A DNA stretch of 64,000 bases from Epiperipatus broadwayi (taxonomy: Eukaryota > Onychophora > Udeonychophora > Euonychophora > Peripatidae), in contig JAQFVV010006474.1 of NCBI GenBank assembly GCA_028023455.1, forward strand, positions 887,501 through 951,500. The letters are read 5' to 3'. The translations under genes were made by a program, and so were the position numbers. Positions 25,001 to 38,104 of the stretch are shown here, piece after piece. Position 1 is the first letter of the stretch. Each line of letters starts with the position of its first letter. The notes beneath the pieces were generated by a model. It saw nothing but the letters and a program-made list of their open reading frames with translations. It was not told the origin of the DNA and ran no database searches.

Positions 25001-26520
25001 ATATATATATATATGTGGACACAGCCTTAAACATTGAAATACATATCAAAATTTTTAATAATTTCATATTTTCTGTGTAAAAAAAGGTTTTCTTTTTATA
25101 TTATTTAAGTCCAATCTTTTTTATTTAAAGGTGTTAAAAAGAGAGAGATGATCAATTTTAAAAAGATTAAGAAAGATTGTCAATTGTAAAGATTTCAATC
25201 TGGTGTTAAAACTGAGAGAAAAAGATATAGCCAATTTTAAGATAACTTCAGTGTTAGAAAAGTGGGAGAGAAAAATAACTTATTAGTAAGTAATTACAAT
25301 TACAAAGAGACCATAGATTGTTTTGGACCAACCAAAAATGAATTTTGAGGAAAAGAAAAAAAAGATAAAAAAAAAAAAGATCAGATAGTTATTTCGCATC
25401 TGCACAAATAGAAGTGTTTTGCAGATGGCCAGATGTCCAACCAGCTGTACATGATGTCATTAAAAATCCAGTATATATATAGTCTAAAAAAAGATTTAGA
25501 GAAGGGTAATAAGTCTGATTGCTTCTTGAAACCAACACATTACTATTATATATATTTTTGAGGTATTCTACAGCAGAATGGAGAACTAGAAATGATATTT
25601 GTTTAGGATGCCTTTTGGCTACCCAAAGAACTCTATGCACATCTGAGGAGTTAAATTTGAGACAGAAATTAACAAATAGCATGCTATGGCTAATATCCAA
25701 AGACTAAAGAAGACTTTGAACCTTATTATTGCTTCACCTCTGCCATTGGTGGATTCCAATGAAACACCAAATAAATGCTAAAAAAATATATCAAGAGCAG
25801 AAAAAATATCTATTTGTTTACTAGCATGTCTACAAACAGAAATAAAGAAGAAAGTAGAAATGAACAACTCATTTCAATACTAAAATAGTGTCTTTAAAGA
25901 AATGCTGTCTGTGCAACAACATCATCATCATTGCAGTAAAGCATAAAGAATTACTAGCCTAAGCTTAAAATTGAGCTTTTCTAATAAACCGCTGTAATCA
26001 ATATATCTATGCATATTAAAACATTGTTATGTGACTAAATTCAAATATCTAGCTTTGAAAAAGCTTATTGTAATATAAAATTTATTAAACTCACTGAAAT
26101 GGTCTCTACATCAAAAATAGAAGAAGAGGCTGGTGATATCAATTTTATTTTATTTTCTTAATGACTCTTAACAATTTTCTTTTAATTAAATCCATTTATC
26201 TCTCTCTCCAAAAGTATTACAATAAGAATCAATTATTAGAAAAGAGTTTTTTCAATAATAATGAATATTGACTTTATCAATATATTATGTCTTATTTGAT
26301 TATCATTACACGTACCCACGTAACCATTTATATATGTACTTTTATTTTATTTTAAATGATTTTTTTTTATTGTTTATTAATTATGGTATCTTAAAAAAGG
26401 AAAATATTGTTTATATATCATTCTTATTATATATAAAGGTTGAACACAAGATTTATTAATAATGGGAAGTAGAACACACACACCTAGTGACATATATGCC
26501 TATGAGAATGTGTTGAGTAT
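25001..26520. other. AT-rich stretch, possibly LINE 3' remnant then unassigned
   Basis: 25100-25300 contains degenerate short repeats with AATTTTAA cores. 25389-25707 has overlapping frames of 103 and 62 codons on opposite strands without recognised domains. It could be the decayed 3' end of the RTE element or its flank. Confidence 0.45.
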
Positions 26521-26530
26521 CAATGTACAA

Positions 26531-26662
26531 ATCCAGAAAGAGGATGAGAATAGAAATTTAGTATAGTGAGAAATAGATTTTAAAGTAATTAGCAAAATCC
26601 AGAGAGAGGATGAGAATAGAAATTTAGTATAGTGAGAAATAGATTTTAAAGTAATTAGCAAC
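26531..26662 (+). repeat. 66-bp tandem duplication
   Basis: Two nearly identical 66-base units starting ATCCAGA(A/G)AGAGGATGAGAA at 26531 and 26597. Near-identity implies a recent duplication. Confidence 0.95.
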
Positions 26663-26664
26663 AT

Positions 26665-28830
26665 AACTTGATGGAAATTGAGATGAATAACTAGGAACAG
26701 ATCTCTTTTTTTAATTATTCCTATCTTTATAATTCAACTAAACTTTTCTCTACCTATTTCTTAGACTATCGTGTTTTTTTTTTTAAATTATATGCATAAA
26801 ATTTACATTATATACGATATGCAAGTATGTGCGTGCATTAGGTGTTTATTTATAAAATTAAAATGTTCCTTGATATGAAATCTCCACCCACCAACTAAAT
26901 ATATTAACACACACATATCACACTATATGCATCTAATGATTGAGTTTGAATTACATTAAGGGGAAGGGGGAAGGATTTTGAGTTATTATTGTTATTGATA
27001 ATTTTTCAATGTAACTAATTTTTTTTATTTATTATTTAAAATTTTGTTTGTTTATTGATGACTAACTAATAATAAAATTTGATTTTTTTTTTATTAAAAG
27101 AAGTTTATATATTTCTTAGAGTTAATTATTATCTTGAGAAAATTAGTTTAGTCGTCATTATCATGGGTGAATTCCGATCATAAGCAGAACTGCAGGTGTA
27201 ATAATATTTTAGTAAATAATTATAGATTGATAAAAGACATGATTTGTGTTGAGAGTTAGTTATAAAGCTGTGGCTGAAAGTATCATTGCCATCATTATCA
27301 TCATCATCATCATTTTATTAATTAATAAATAGTCTAAATAAATATATTAAATGGCCATATAAATAATGTTTTTCATTTTGTTTGTTTGTTGTTTTGAACC
27401 ATCATAAGGGATATGTCTACCAATGATAATCTGTACTATTATATATAAGCTAGTAAGACTTAGAATGTTATGTTATTAAATATAAGCTAGTGAGATTTAG
27501 GATGTTAGACTATTAAATAAGAGATCTTAAAAGATTGTTAATGTTGAGCGATTAAATATGATCTATATGGGAATTTGTATAATAATTAGTTTGCACAATT
27601 ATGGAATAATGAGAATAAGTTACCATTAACACAAGTACAAATGATATACCATTATAAAATGAAAATCCTACATATCATTATAGATAATGTACCAACTGAG
27701 ATTCAAACTAGGTAAGTAGATATCCAATGTGATTTTATCTAGGTTCAGATAGCCTAGTGGCATCCAGACATATAAGAAAGAAAGGAATAGAGAGTAAAAC
27801 AGTTAGCTACAGATTGGTTTGTCCAATTGGGGTATAAAACTACTTAAACGGTTATCAGTAATTGATCTAAAACAATTGATGTGTTACAAATGACTGCCCC
27901 AATGAGGAGTGGTATGGAAATAGATTTTTTTTCCATTACAAATAGTCTAGATTATTCATTCTGTTACAATATATATATAGGCATTAAAGTTTTAAGGAAT
28001 TTTCTATGTATTAAATTAAAATGAATTTTCAGTTATGATAATGAAAATAACTACCAAGTAAACTTGATCATTAAAACTGAATGATGTGTTATAACAACTA
28101 ACTATGACTTTTGTCTAGTTTTAGTTTAAACTAAAAGATAATTGCATTTATATACATTAAACAAACTAGGATTTAAACATTATGTAACATTCAATTTCAG
28201 ATTTTTAAATATTTACTTTGCTTCAATAATGATATAAAAAACTTTAATAATGAGATCAGGAACTTTCCATATTTTATGCAATTATTACAAACACCAGAAC
28301 ATATTCAAGTTTGAATATATAATACTAAACTAAATTAAAATTCACATCAAGGACACTATCAAAGTGGCAGGTTTACCACTAGAGAGATAGTATTAACTAC
28401 TAGGTGTTCACTGGAAAAAGTTCTTTTGGCAAAAAAACCTAATGAACAGTGACTATTATAGCATTATTAAATAATAGCAGATTAGAGACCTTATCAAATC
28501 ACTGATGTTAAAATATATATGTATTTTTTTATTGACCATTGCATATAAAGGCACACCTACATGTTAATATTATTATATATTAAGCATGCAAACATTCTAA
28601 ATCTATAAAATAGTAATACAAAAATAAATCAATGCATTGCTTACCTTTAAAATGTATATATATAAACAAAGGGAATAAATCACTTTTCTTCAAGTTATAA
28701 CTTAAAAGGACTCCCTCTGTTTACATAGACATTGAGGTATGTTTAATTTAAAGTTTATATAAAAAGAATCACAGTGCATAATGCTAAACTGAAATAAATA
28801 ACAAATATTAAATCACACACATAGTTAGAA
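26665..28830. other. AT-rich non-coding stretch
   Basis: No gene is recognised. A short tandem repeat of a ~37-base TATAAGCTAGT(A/G)AGA unit lies at 27444-27519, with a fainter third unit after it. Confidence 0.6.
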
Positions 28831-28954
28831 ATTCACAACCACCCTCTTTATCATTTTGAGGCTAGCTATTTTGAAATACGGCCTTCAATATATTTATATA
28901 TTTATTTCACAGAGGGTGGTTCTCAATTTTTTAAACCATGTGGCATGATTTAAT

Positions 28955-29005
28955 AATTAGATATATATGTGTGTAATAAATAGATGAATATTCTTGTAAT
29001 TACAT
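28955..29005 (+). repeat. short dispersed repeat, copy A
   Basis: TGTGTGTAATAAATAGATGA and the following ATATTCTTGTAATTACA match a second copy at about 36178-36228, with few differences. The family is unknown. Confidence 0.6.
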
Positions 29006-29009
29006 ATAA

Positions 29010-29925
29010 AAATGCAGATACATTTTAAAAATAAAGCTACTCTGATCTTACAAGTTTCACCCCCACACCAACATAGGTTTATTAATAAAAAAAAGACAGA
29101 AATAATATATGCTAAAGTACCCAGGTCTAATTTTTTCTCTCTACAAGTTGCAAGTTATTTCTTTCTTTCATTTTTACTTATAAACATTAAGGATATATAT
29201 ATATTTTCCTGAACTGAATATATATATTTTAAAAGAAATATCATCAAGTGATATATATATATGTTTTTGTTATAAGAAAAAGAATGTATTTTGTTATTTT
29301 TATTTAAATTGATTTGTAGCAATAAATAAGAGTTCCTAGAATTACTACATGTGATAGTATTCTCAGAAAAAAATTTCTGGCACATGGCAGTTTTTTTTTT
29401 AATTTTGGCGTTTAAAAAGAAAGCTTTGGGGAAATGATTTTTTGCTTTAAAAAAGTTATAATATCATCATAATTAAGGACCTTTGATCAATTCAACTGTT
29501 AAAACTCTGTTTAACAGCATTCCAGAAATTTAGACTGATTAAGATGGCAGAACTAACTTGTGAGTTATTAACACAGCTATTATGGACCACTATGTAGTAG
29601 TTGAAAATCACACTTTGACAGGATGGAAAAAAAAATCTAATTAGTGCCCTAACCAACTAAACCTGGAATGATGTAATTTCCTACAGATATTAATTTTAAA
29701 AGTGTCTCATGCCAACATACAACAACAATTAAGGATGAAGAAGTAGCATTGTGTCCATTTTTCACGTCATTTTTTACCCTATTCATAATAAATGCATAAT
29801 GCAGACATAAGAAGTACATTAAACAAAGCCTTAAATGTAACAACTAAAACACTAATAAAATACAATATATATATATATAACATAAAATATTAAAATCACA
29901 CAAATATTACATTTGGCAATTCAAT
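29010..29925. other. AT-rich non-coding stretch
   Basis: Only short frames without domains and small (AT) runs. Confidence 0.6.
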
Positions 29926-29934
29926 CACAGTAGT

Positions 29935-30003
29935 AAATAATAATAACAACACAACAACAACAACAATAACAACAACAATAATAATAATAATAATAATAAC
30001 AAC

Positions 30004-30047
<44 letters not shown>

Positions 30048-30114
30048 TAACAATAATAACAACAACAATAATAATAATAATAATAATAACAACAACAACA
30101 ACAACAGCAGCAGC
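29935..30114. repeat. (TAA/CAA)n trinucleotide microsatellite
   Basis: About 180 bases of AAT and AAC units in interrupted blocks, ending in CAG units. The poly-leucine frame on the minus strand is a translation of the repeat, not a gene. Confidence 0.97.
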
Positions 30115-30335
30115 ATTTATAGCAAATATTAATATTGATCTGAATATTTCCTAAATAATTTTAACATTTTATTTTCCCTTTAAATATGGATTTATTTATT
30201 TTTTTCTTGACATATTTTTTTTTTCACAAACTCTAAAACAAATAGAATTTAGAATTATTTTTTTATTTAATTGTTAATAGTTAATATTTATTACCAAATG
30301 AACTCTGTCTTGTAAAGGTCATGTTTTTTTTTAAT

Positions 30336-31097
30336 TCATTGCTTTAACAATTTTTTTTAAGATTTAATGTAAATTAAACAAAACATTTTAAAGATGAGAA
30401 TGGCAGAATACAAAAACCCTGGTCTTTCAACCATTGTAATAATTGATTACTTTAACCATTTTTGTACAGAGAAGAATGATGCCAAAAAAAAGTTAAAGAA
30501 GCTTTTTACATAGCAAATGATCTCAGTGCCATTAATAGAAGAGAGGCATGCTTTGCTCTCTCCAAACAATGGACTAACTAATTGAAAATTCAAACTCATT
30601 TGCATATGTGTACAATAAATCACAACAGTCTTCATTTACAAAGCTATGGGTATGAGATTCGAACATTAAATCTTGAAAGCACTAAGCAGACATATTACAC
30701 ATTATAATATAATTATAGCTTCACTAACCGCAGCTAAATAAAGTCGTATATTTATAATTACAATTTTTACTAGTGAAGAGAAAGATAATTTATTAAAGAT
30801 TTAATGTAAATTAAATAAAACATTTTAATATTATATGACTAAATTTTATTAAAGCTAAATTAAAATTTACATTTTAACAATGCCCTCTGAATAAAAAGTT
30901 TAATTATTTTTTTTCGATTTTCCAACAGCATCATAATTAATTACAATAGTTTTTTCAGTTATATTTATAATAATCAGTTATTAATATCTGAATATAAAAA
31001 TTCTGGCCTTAAGTCCATTGTTTTTGTAATTTTTTATGAAATGTATTTGTAATTATTTTTAAATTGGTTGCTTTAACAACTTTTTGTAAGATTTAAT
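30336..31097 (+). repeat. degenerate repeated block (three partial copies)
   Basis: AAGATTTAATGTAAATTAAA recurs near 30359 and 30797, and its first 16 bases near 31088. GCTTTAACAA precedes it at 30341 and 31069. A GAATA(C/T)AAAAA...CTGG(T/C)CTT block occurs near 30405 and 30991. The pattern fits an old tandem array or overlapping repeat copies. Confidence 0.55.
30636..30700 (-). repeat. degraded tRNA-like SINE head
   Basis: On the minus strand, TCTGCTTAGTGCTTTCAAG is followed by TTCGAATCTC (B-box-like). It is short, with no tail or target repeat found. Confidence 0.4.
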
Positions 31098-31382
31098 GTA
31101 AATATGTTTTTCTTTTATTAATCATTGCTAATTTATAAAAGTTGGTTGCATTTTACAATAACATTGCTAAGTATGTCATTCATGTGAACTATATTAAGGC
31201 GATTGACAGACCATAGAACCATGGAACGTCTTAACATCAAATTACAAATTGGCATTTGTGGCTATTTTTGCATCTGAATGGAAACTTTTACCATGAGATA
31301 TATACTATATCTCTTAAGTTAAAATCAATCACACTAATTTTTTTCCCAGCTCCAACATTTTTTATTTAATCATGGAATTACT

Positions 31383-31868
31383 TTCCTTCACATAATATTC
31401 AAATATAAGTATATTGTCTACACTAAATGTAATTAGAAGGGACTTGAACTCAGACTTTCAAGCTCCTTAGAGCTATGCATTCCATTAAAATGGATACATA
31501 TGATTGCTTACATATGAAAAAGTCAATATTGGTATAACAATAATATTGGCATCAACAAGGACTTTGAGTATTCCATCAGCAGATTTTTAATGATATGGAT
31601 GACTGAAGAATTAGAGGGTAAAAAAGATTGATGTTTGTCCATTAAAGTTTGAAGATTTGCCATCTTAATATAAACTGAGCACTAATTGTATATATGTGTG
31701 GAAGATGTACCAACTGATGAGTGCTAGTTGAGCACAAAATATGTATATTGGATATCATTTATCTTTTTCAAATTATGTGGTCATATGTATTGGTTGTATA
31801 AGATGGCATGCTTAGCTGTAGAAAGCTTGAAAGTACGAGTTAAAGTCCATTTTAATTCCTTCACATAA
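31383..31868. mobile_element. composite element of two head-to-head tRNA-like SINE arms
   Basis: The whole element, 31396-31855, is flanked by TTCCTTCACATAA at 31383-31395 and 31856-31868. Its left arm, on the minus strand, carries GAGTTCAAGTCCC (B-box). Its right arm, on the plus strand, reads AGCTTGAAAGTACGAGTTAA with a matching B-box position. Both arms point outwards. The interior (31645-31745) is shared with the 37.8-38.1 kb element. No coding frame. Confidence 0.7.
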
Positions 31869-31869
31869 A

Positions 31870-32820
31870 TATAGTGGTAGTGAATTCAACATGTGACACT
31901 GAACAAACATTTATTCACCAATCAGACAACAGAAAAAATACAAATTTTATATATAAGATAGCTTTGATATATCTATTTATCAATTGATGTATATTTTGTC
32001 AATCTTTATTTGTATTATTGTTAAATAATAATTATGTAATTGTGTTATAGTGAACATAAACATATAGAAGCTAAGTTTAAATTCAATGTAATTAAATGAA
32101 TTTTTTATGATATGAATACAAATTTTTTAAAAATATATATGCATATTTTATTTTTATGAATTGAATTCATGTCTTTGTGTCATATAAGGTGTGTAAATAT
32201 TGTAAGTAAATTTTTTTATTATATTTATACACCTGGATCTCTTTTTATGCAGTATATAGGTTCCACAGAAAACCTGCACTAAAAAAAACACACAAAAATA
32301 GACTTAACTTACCTTGAAAAATGTGGGATAGGTTACATAATTTTCAAACATTGCATAATACCAAAGCAAGAAGGTGAAATTACTTTAAAATTTGCATAAA
32401 AATAAATAAATAAGGAAATAAAGTATGACTAATAAAAAATTTCAAATATTTGAAATAAATTGATACAAGACAAAATTTTTTACTTTTTTTATTAACTATT
32501 TGATTTTATTAAAAACAATATGTTTTTATGTGTAATTCATTTTTTATTTTTCCATACATATTTTAACATTATTGCTATTTAACAATATGTAAGTTTGTTT
32601 GTGAACTGGTAAGAAATCAGATTCTCACAAGAGGAAATACAATTAGTGCCAACTTCTGTCTCATGTTGTATTATTGGTTTTCTGTCAACAATGTAAACAG
32701 CAATTAAACTTTGAGATGATTTTACTAATTGTTTATGAAGCTCTCAACATCCAGACTGCTCTGCTAGTTGTTAGAGAATGTATTCGCATGAGTGCAACTA
32801 TATATATACATGTATTGGTT
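31870..32820. other. AT-rich non-coding stretch
   Basis: No recognised gene or repeat. Confidence 0.6.

Positions 32821-32822
<2 letters not shown>

Positions 32823-32868
<46 letters not shown>
32823..32868. repeat. (AT)n microsatellite
   Basis: About 45 bases of uninterrupted TA dinucleotides, 40 bases upstream of a hairpin element. Confidence 0.97.
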
Positions 32869-32907
32869 CATGCTTCCATGAGTGTGTTAATAATGACTAA
32901 CAGTTAA

Positions 32908-33093
32908 ATTTTCTTTTATATACACATATACATTGAGAAACTTTTAGACAGAAAAAAGTTACAAGTAAAATATTTGAAAACTTTTACAGATACATTCTTT
33001 TTAAGTAGAAATTAAAAGTTCTTAAATATTTTTACTTATAACTTTTTTCTGTCTAAAAATTTCTCCATGTATATATGTGTATAAATGAAAATA
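32908..33093. repeat. long hairpin (inverted repeat, arms ~83 bp)
   Basis: Left arm 32908-32990 pairs with right arm 33012-33093. TTTTAGACAGAAAAAAGTTA matches the reverse complement of TAACTTTTTTCTGTCTAAAA with at most one or two changes, and the pairing extends outwards through TATACACATATA. The loop is about 21 bases. No target duplication was found; probably a MITE-like or foldback insertion. Confidence 0.85.
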
Positions 33094-33099
33094 TAAACA

Positions 33100-35195
33100 T
33101 GCGCATACATAACACAGACATACAATTATTTACCTCTCATAGGAATTTAAGAGCTCATTCATAATTCATGTCATTAACAAGAAAATAAAGACTTTCTTGA
33201 ATCATTTTTGTTGTGAAACAAACAGGTTCCACTTCTGTTTCATTATCTTTTTCTAAATCTTCTACGGTATCTAAATTTATTGCCAATTTTTTTTCCAACA
33301 TGCATTTAAAGTATGTAAAATGTAATGCATATATATGAAATGGGGAAATCTCAATTTTAAGTAAAATATAAACTTCTTTATCACATAAAAAACTGCATAG
33401 AAAGATATTAAGAAGAAACATGAATCACATAACTTCAAAATCACATTAAAAAAATCCACACAAATTGAGATCCAGGTGCACTAGTTTTAAGTCTAATTGT
33501 TAATTTCTCTCTTTCTCTCTCATTCCAAATCTATTTAAATAGAGCTATACACAAACACATTCTGTAATGCATTGCCATTAGTAGTGGATAAACAAAAAGG
33601 CTAACATGTAAGAAGGTAGGGATGAATTTGGATCTTACTTATAGTTGTTTCTCATTTTAGAGATGGAGCCTAATTTGCAATATGGAAAATATGTTTTAAA
33701 TAATAACATCTATAGTGACAAAGAATTGATCTTTTTTGTATATAATATGGCTGAATACAGTCTGACCATTATAAGTTGGGTTATTAAGTTTAAAGATAAT
33801 CTGTGTTATTGCTAACACCCATTAACCCTAGGTTTAGACACTCATAAATTCTTATAGAGAATTGTATATATCTAAAAAGGGTAGTAAAACCATAGGCCCA
33901 CTTTAATATATACATTGACATGATTACATGTCTTATGGCATACAACATCACAGTAGTGTGTGTGCATGTATATATATAAATTTGAAATGAAACATAAAAA
34001 TAAACAGAGAAACATTTTTAAATATTTCTATATTACACTGGAATAACATTTAAAGATTAAATAATTTTGAATTTAATTTTTTTATATTATAAATTAAGCA
34101 TTTAAAAAGTTCTAATTAATATTTTATTAATTCTGATTTTAAAATTAAACAAACATGTTTTTATGTTTCAATAGATATACTGGTATTTATAAAATTCCAC
34201 TATTTATTTTGATCAGCAAATTTTTTTTAACTTGCGTAACATTTTGATAAAATTCCACAAAGTTGTTTTTCAAAAGATTAAGTTCAATTAAAATAAGTCA
34301 TTAGCCTTTTTCAATGAAGATGGAGAAAACTTATTTTTAATTACTCTATTTTTTCCACCTGACTATAAAAAGGTTCAAAAAAAGTTTAAAGGTAGTTTTA
34401 TTGAGAGTTTTATAGATTACAACAGTTACTATGAAGAGATAACTCAAGGCAAGAAACAGTGGAACCAGCAACTACTGCCAGTGTAATGTAGGAGTTTTGA
34501 TTCACATGGAGGCCAGTGTCAGCTTTTCTTTAGCTTATTATCCCATATATATTGTACTAAAGGGTATACCTAAAGTCTATACTATTACAGACTAAATAGA
34601 GATGAATAAATATCATAAGTTATCAGATTATACTTTTCCTGAAGATGACAATAAGCCAGTCTGTTGTTTAGAAGGGATTAGATTACCCAGTGTGTCCATC
34701 AGATTGCTGAAGAATTAGTTTATATGTATAGTGTTTTACTATATGCAGAAAATCAAGGTAAACATACTCCACCATATATATAAAGACACAGTACAGATGG
34801 TGAGTTATTTAAAATAATTTATTTGTTAAAAATAACAGTTGCAATTTTTTTAAATTACAATTTTTTTTAGTAAATGACTTTATTTAACAAAAAGTAAGAA
34901 GCATTTCTAGTATATTTTGTGAAAAAAAAGAAAATTCCAAAAATCTTTTTAGATTGCAAAACAAAAGACTTGCTGGAGTATTTTTTAAAGAGATGTTTAT
35001 AATTAATCAAGAGTAACCTGTTAAAACAGAAAAAAACATTTTTTATGAAGGACTGTCAAATAATTAATATTACTTTTTAAAAAAGTTTATTATATCATAC
35101 AATATAAATGTCAGTGTAAGCATACATTTCCATGCAAACACAAATATATGGTAAATCAGTCATTAATTACATATTATAAAAATGAATTTCATTTA
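33100..35195. other. AT-rich non-coding stretch with one unassigned minus frame
   Basis: An 88-codon minus frame (33155-33421) ends with an acidic patch, EDLEKDNETEVEP, that looks less repeat-like than most, but I do not recognise it. The remainder has no visible features. Confidence 0.5.
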
Positions 35196-35203
35196 TAGGT
35201 TTA

Positions 35204-35360
35204 TGACAATTTAAATATGTCCATAAATTATTATATAGCATATCTGTGTGCTTATATTATATGGTAGACACACATATGTCAAAATTAATCATATTTTATT
35301 ATTATATGACAATTCAAATATGTTCATAAATTATTACACCACATGTCTGTGTGATTATAT
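35204..35360 (+). repeat. ~102-bp-period duplicated block
   Basis: ATGACAATTTAAATATGTCC (35204) recurs as ATGACAATTCAAATATGTTC (35306), with similarity continuing for about 55 bases through CTGTGTG. Confidence 0.8.
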
Positions 35361-35369
35361 ATGTGTGTT

Positions 35370-36170
35370 TCATGCAAATCTATTGAAACATATTTGTAAA
35401 TTACAATGTAATAGTGAATTTCTTTTTGTATTAATCATAATCAGAAGGCTTAAGTTATATGCCAGCTATATTCTGTAGAACTTAATTTCATTTAGTCGAT
35501 ATTAATATATTTATATTTAATTGTTTAAAGTTATTTTAGTGAATATATTTAATCCTAAAATATTATAAATTATATGCTGTATTATATCTTTTCTTCATAA
35601 TAACAGTTATAAAGCTTTTGTTTCAGAACTAGATTCATGCATAAGACACTGTTATATAAAAGAGGTTTATATTTAGTGTTTATGGACACCCAGTTGATGA
35701 TAATCCTGGTTTAGTGCAAAGTGAATATTCTTTAATGTCCATGCACTATATTTTATTTAGTTTAGTATTTATTAGAAATTTAGTTTATGGTTGGCCAGTA
35801 CATTGAAGGTACTAAGTGGAAAGAGCATTATTGATTACCAGCATGTTTTAGCATCCCAGCATTATTTTTATAATCTGCCACAAGTTGGCAAGGGCTAAAT
35901 AATTATCTGGTCTATAATAGACTCATTTCAAATCCAGTCACAAAATTAAATGTTGATTTATTTTTATTGTTGATCATTCTTGATGATGAGTGATTATTGC
36001 ATTTGTGTAATGCTGGTAAATTTATAATTATAGTTAGTTCTGTGCTGATAATCTCTTGTGCTCATCATTATATTCATTCTTCTGATATTTAAGTTTAAAT
36101 TTTGTATTGAGCGGGGTTTGTTAATGATAATTTTCTATCATCCCAGATTCACTCCTGTTTTTTCCATACT
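35370..36170. other. AT-rich non-coding stretch
   Basis: Nothing recognised. Confidence 0.6.
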
Positions 36171-36177
36171 GTTACAA

Positions 36178-36228
36178 TATATATGTGTGTGTAATAAATA
36201 GATTAATATTATTGTAATTACAAATAAA
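36178..36228 (+). repeat. short dispersed repeat, copy B
   Basis: Matches the copy at 28955-29005 (TAATAAATAGATTAATATTA, then TTGTAATTACA). A 66-codon frame just downstream (36242-36442) has no recognised domain. Confidence 0.6.
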
Positions 36229-36449
36229 CAAATCTGCAGTTGTGACTGTGCCAATCATCTTGCTGAGTGATGATCATTTAAATTCTATTGCAGAAAGCAT
36301 TTACCATGTCTGCCATATTACATTAAAAAAATTGATAAACCTTTCTGCACTTCAGGAAACTTCCATCATGCCATTAGCTATTTTAAAAGCAAACCTTACA
36401 ACTGCTTGTCTTATTTATTGTTACAGCATAAACATTTGCTGATTAATAA

Positions 36450-37800
36450 TTAGCTGAATTTAAAAGTAGGCATATTTCTATAAAAAATGAGTACAGTGAC
36501 AAATATTTATGCTTTAGCAATGGTTGACATGTAAAATAAAACAAATAATTGCTATATTAGTGTGGATGATTAGCAGTATTTTAGGGTAGCTAACAATGGA
36601 AGTTTCATGCATTGCATATCTAACACATAGTTGTCAAAATTTTTACATGCAGTTGTGATTCATGTTTTGTGCATGATGGCTGGAAGTAAGATTTCTTCAG
36701 ATTTGTTTAAATATAAATATAAAATTTTAAATATATATATTGTCTTACCCATTCAGTTTAATCGGGTCCAATTTGTTACTTAAAATAGTGTTTATGATTT
36801 TTTTTTTGTCATGCATGCTATAGATTACATAATATTCAGTTAATATAAAAATATTATATTTATACATTCATGGTAGAGGGTATGATACTTTTAAAAAATT
36901 TGGAAAGTTGGCAAAGATATCAAACTCAAAACTACTGTAAACAAATAAAAAGAGAACTGCTCTAAAATAAAGAGCTTGGCATATTCTTCAATTCGATGTT
37001 GGACATGTATTGTTGAAAACCTGTTCAATAACATGGGTGTATAATCCAAAAATAGTACCACTATATTAAATCATTTTTAATTAGACAAGAAATGGTTATT
37101 GTGAGGTCCATCGTATAGATAAATATTTTTATCTTGAATATTTAAAATTTTTAAAACTATACATTTTTCAAAATAAAATGATTAGATTTGTAATATTTCA
37201 TATATATTTTTATCGCTAAATTTAATTCTGTAATTTAAATATTTTTTATTGATTTATTTCAATATTGGATCTGTCTTATCCATATATAGTATTAATCTTT
37301 TAAAAGTTCTTTCTTATATTCAAATAAATTTTAGCTTTTTAAAAAAAATTATTAATTTATAACTCTGGGGCTCAAGATGGATCGCGACCCAGTCTGTCAA
37401 GTAACTGGATTTCTTATGAACTCCCTAACAATAAATCAATCTATTTTTTAAAAAATAATAATTCATAAGAGTACTACAAAATGTTTTTTTTTTATTTTGT
37501 GTAAATTTAAACTAATGCTTATTATTGTTAAACGCCCATTTAACACTAAAAAAACAACATGATACGTAACCTAGTAACTTAGTATTTTTTAAGAGTCAAT
37601 CTACGATCTCCATATCTGTGATAGAATCCTAGAAAAAATGATTGTAATGGAGATTAAATTACAAAATGACATAAATCAAATATTTCATTAAGATAAAAAT
37701 AATTTTATAACAAATTTTATTGCCTTTTTTTAAAAAAAAAAAAAACCACCAACGATACGAAATTAACTTATCAGAATTAAAACATCTTGTGACGCATTTA
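36450..37800. other. AT-rich non-coding stretch
   Basis: No recognised gene. GGATCGCGACCCAG near 37379 is a GC-rich blip of the kind seen in hAT-derived sequence, but it is too short to call. Confidence 0.55.
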
Positions 37801-37806
37801 TTTTAT

Positions 37807-38102
37807 AAACACGAATTTAATACATTGTATAGGCTTAAACCTGCATTTATATATGTAATAGATGCGAGTGCCATCTCATATTGCTGACCCCATTAAAGTA
37901 TGAAGATTGGCTATCTTAATATAAAGCTGAGCACTGATTATATATATATGTGAGGACAGTAATCTAGACCTACTGATGATTGCTGGTTTAGGATGAAATA
38001 CGTATCTTTTCAACATGTGTGTGATCAGGTGGGTCAGCAATATGAGATGGCACTGAGAGTAGTGGGTCTGTGAAAGTCTGAGTTCGAAACACGAATTTAA
38101 TA
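37807..38102. mobile_element. composite inverted element with tRNA-like arms
   Basis: Flanked by AAACACGAATTTAATA at 37807-37822 and 38087-38102 (16 of 16 bases). Inside, CTCATATTGCTGACCC pairs with GGGTCAGCAATATGAG. The right arm reads AGATGGCACTGAGAGTAGTG and ends in GAGTTCGAAAC (B-box-like). The interior (TGAAGATTGGCTATCTTAAT and on) is homologous to that of the 31.4-31.87 kb element, which also has 13-base flanking repeats. No coding frame. Confidence 0.75.
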
Positions 38103-38104
38103 AC

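Noticed and set aside
28838-28952. Possible hAT end (GGTGGTTCTCAATTTTTTAA) with a short inverted repeat to its left
   Set aside because: Only one end is hAT-like, there is no 8-bp duplication, and the inverted repeat is about 10-14 bases.
30001-30112. Regular repeat considered as a CRISPR-like array
   Set aside because: Pure trinucleotide microsatellite without spacers, in a eukaryotic context.
29925-30116. Poly-leucine frame on the minus strand
   Set aside because: Translation of the AAT/AAC trinucleotide repeat.
33155-33421. 88-codon minus frame with acidic C-terminal patch
   Set aside because: The composition is suggestive of a real exon remnant, but no family was recognised and the flanks are ordinary AT-rich DNA.
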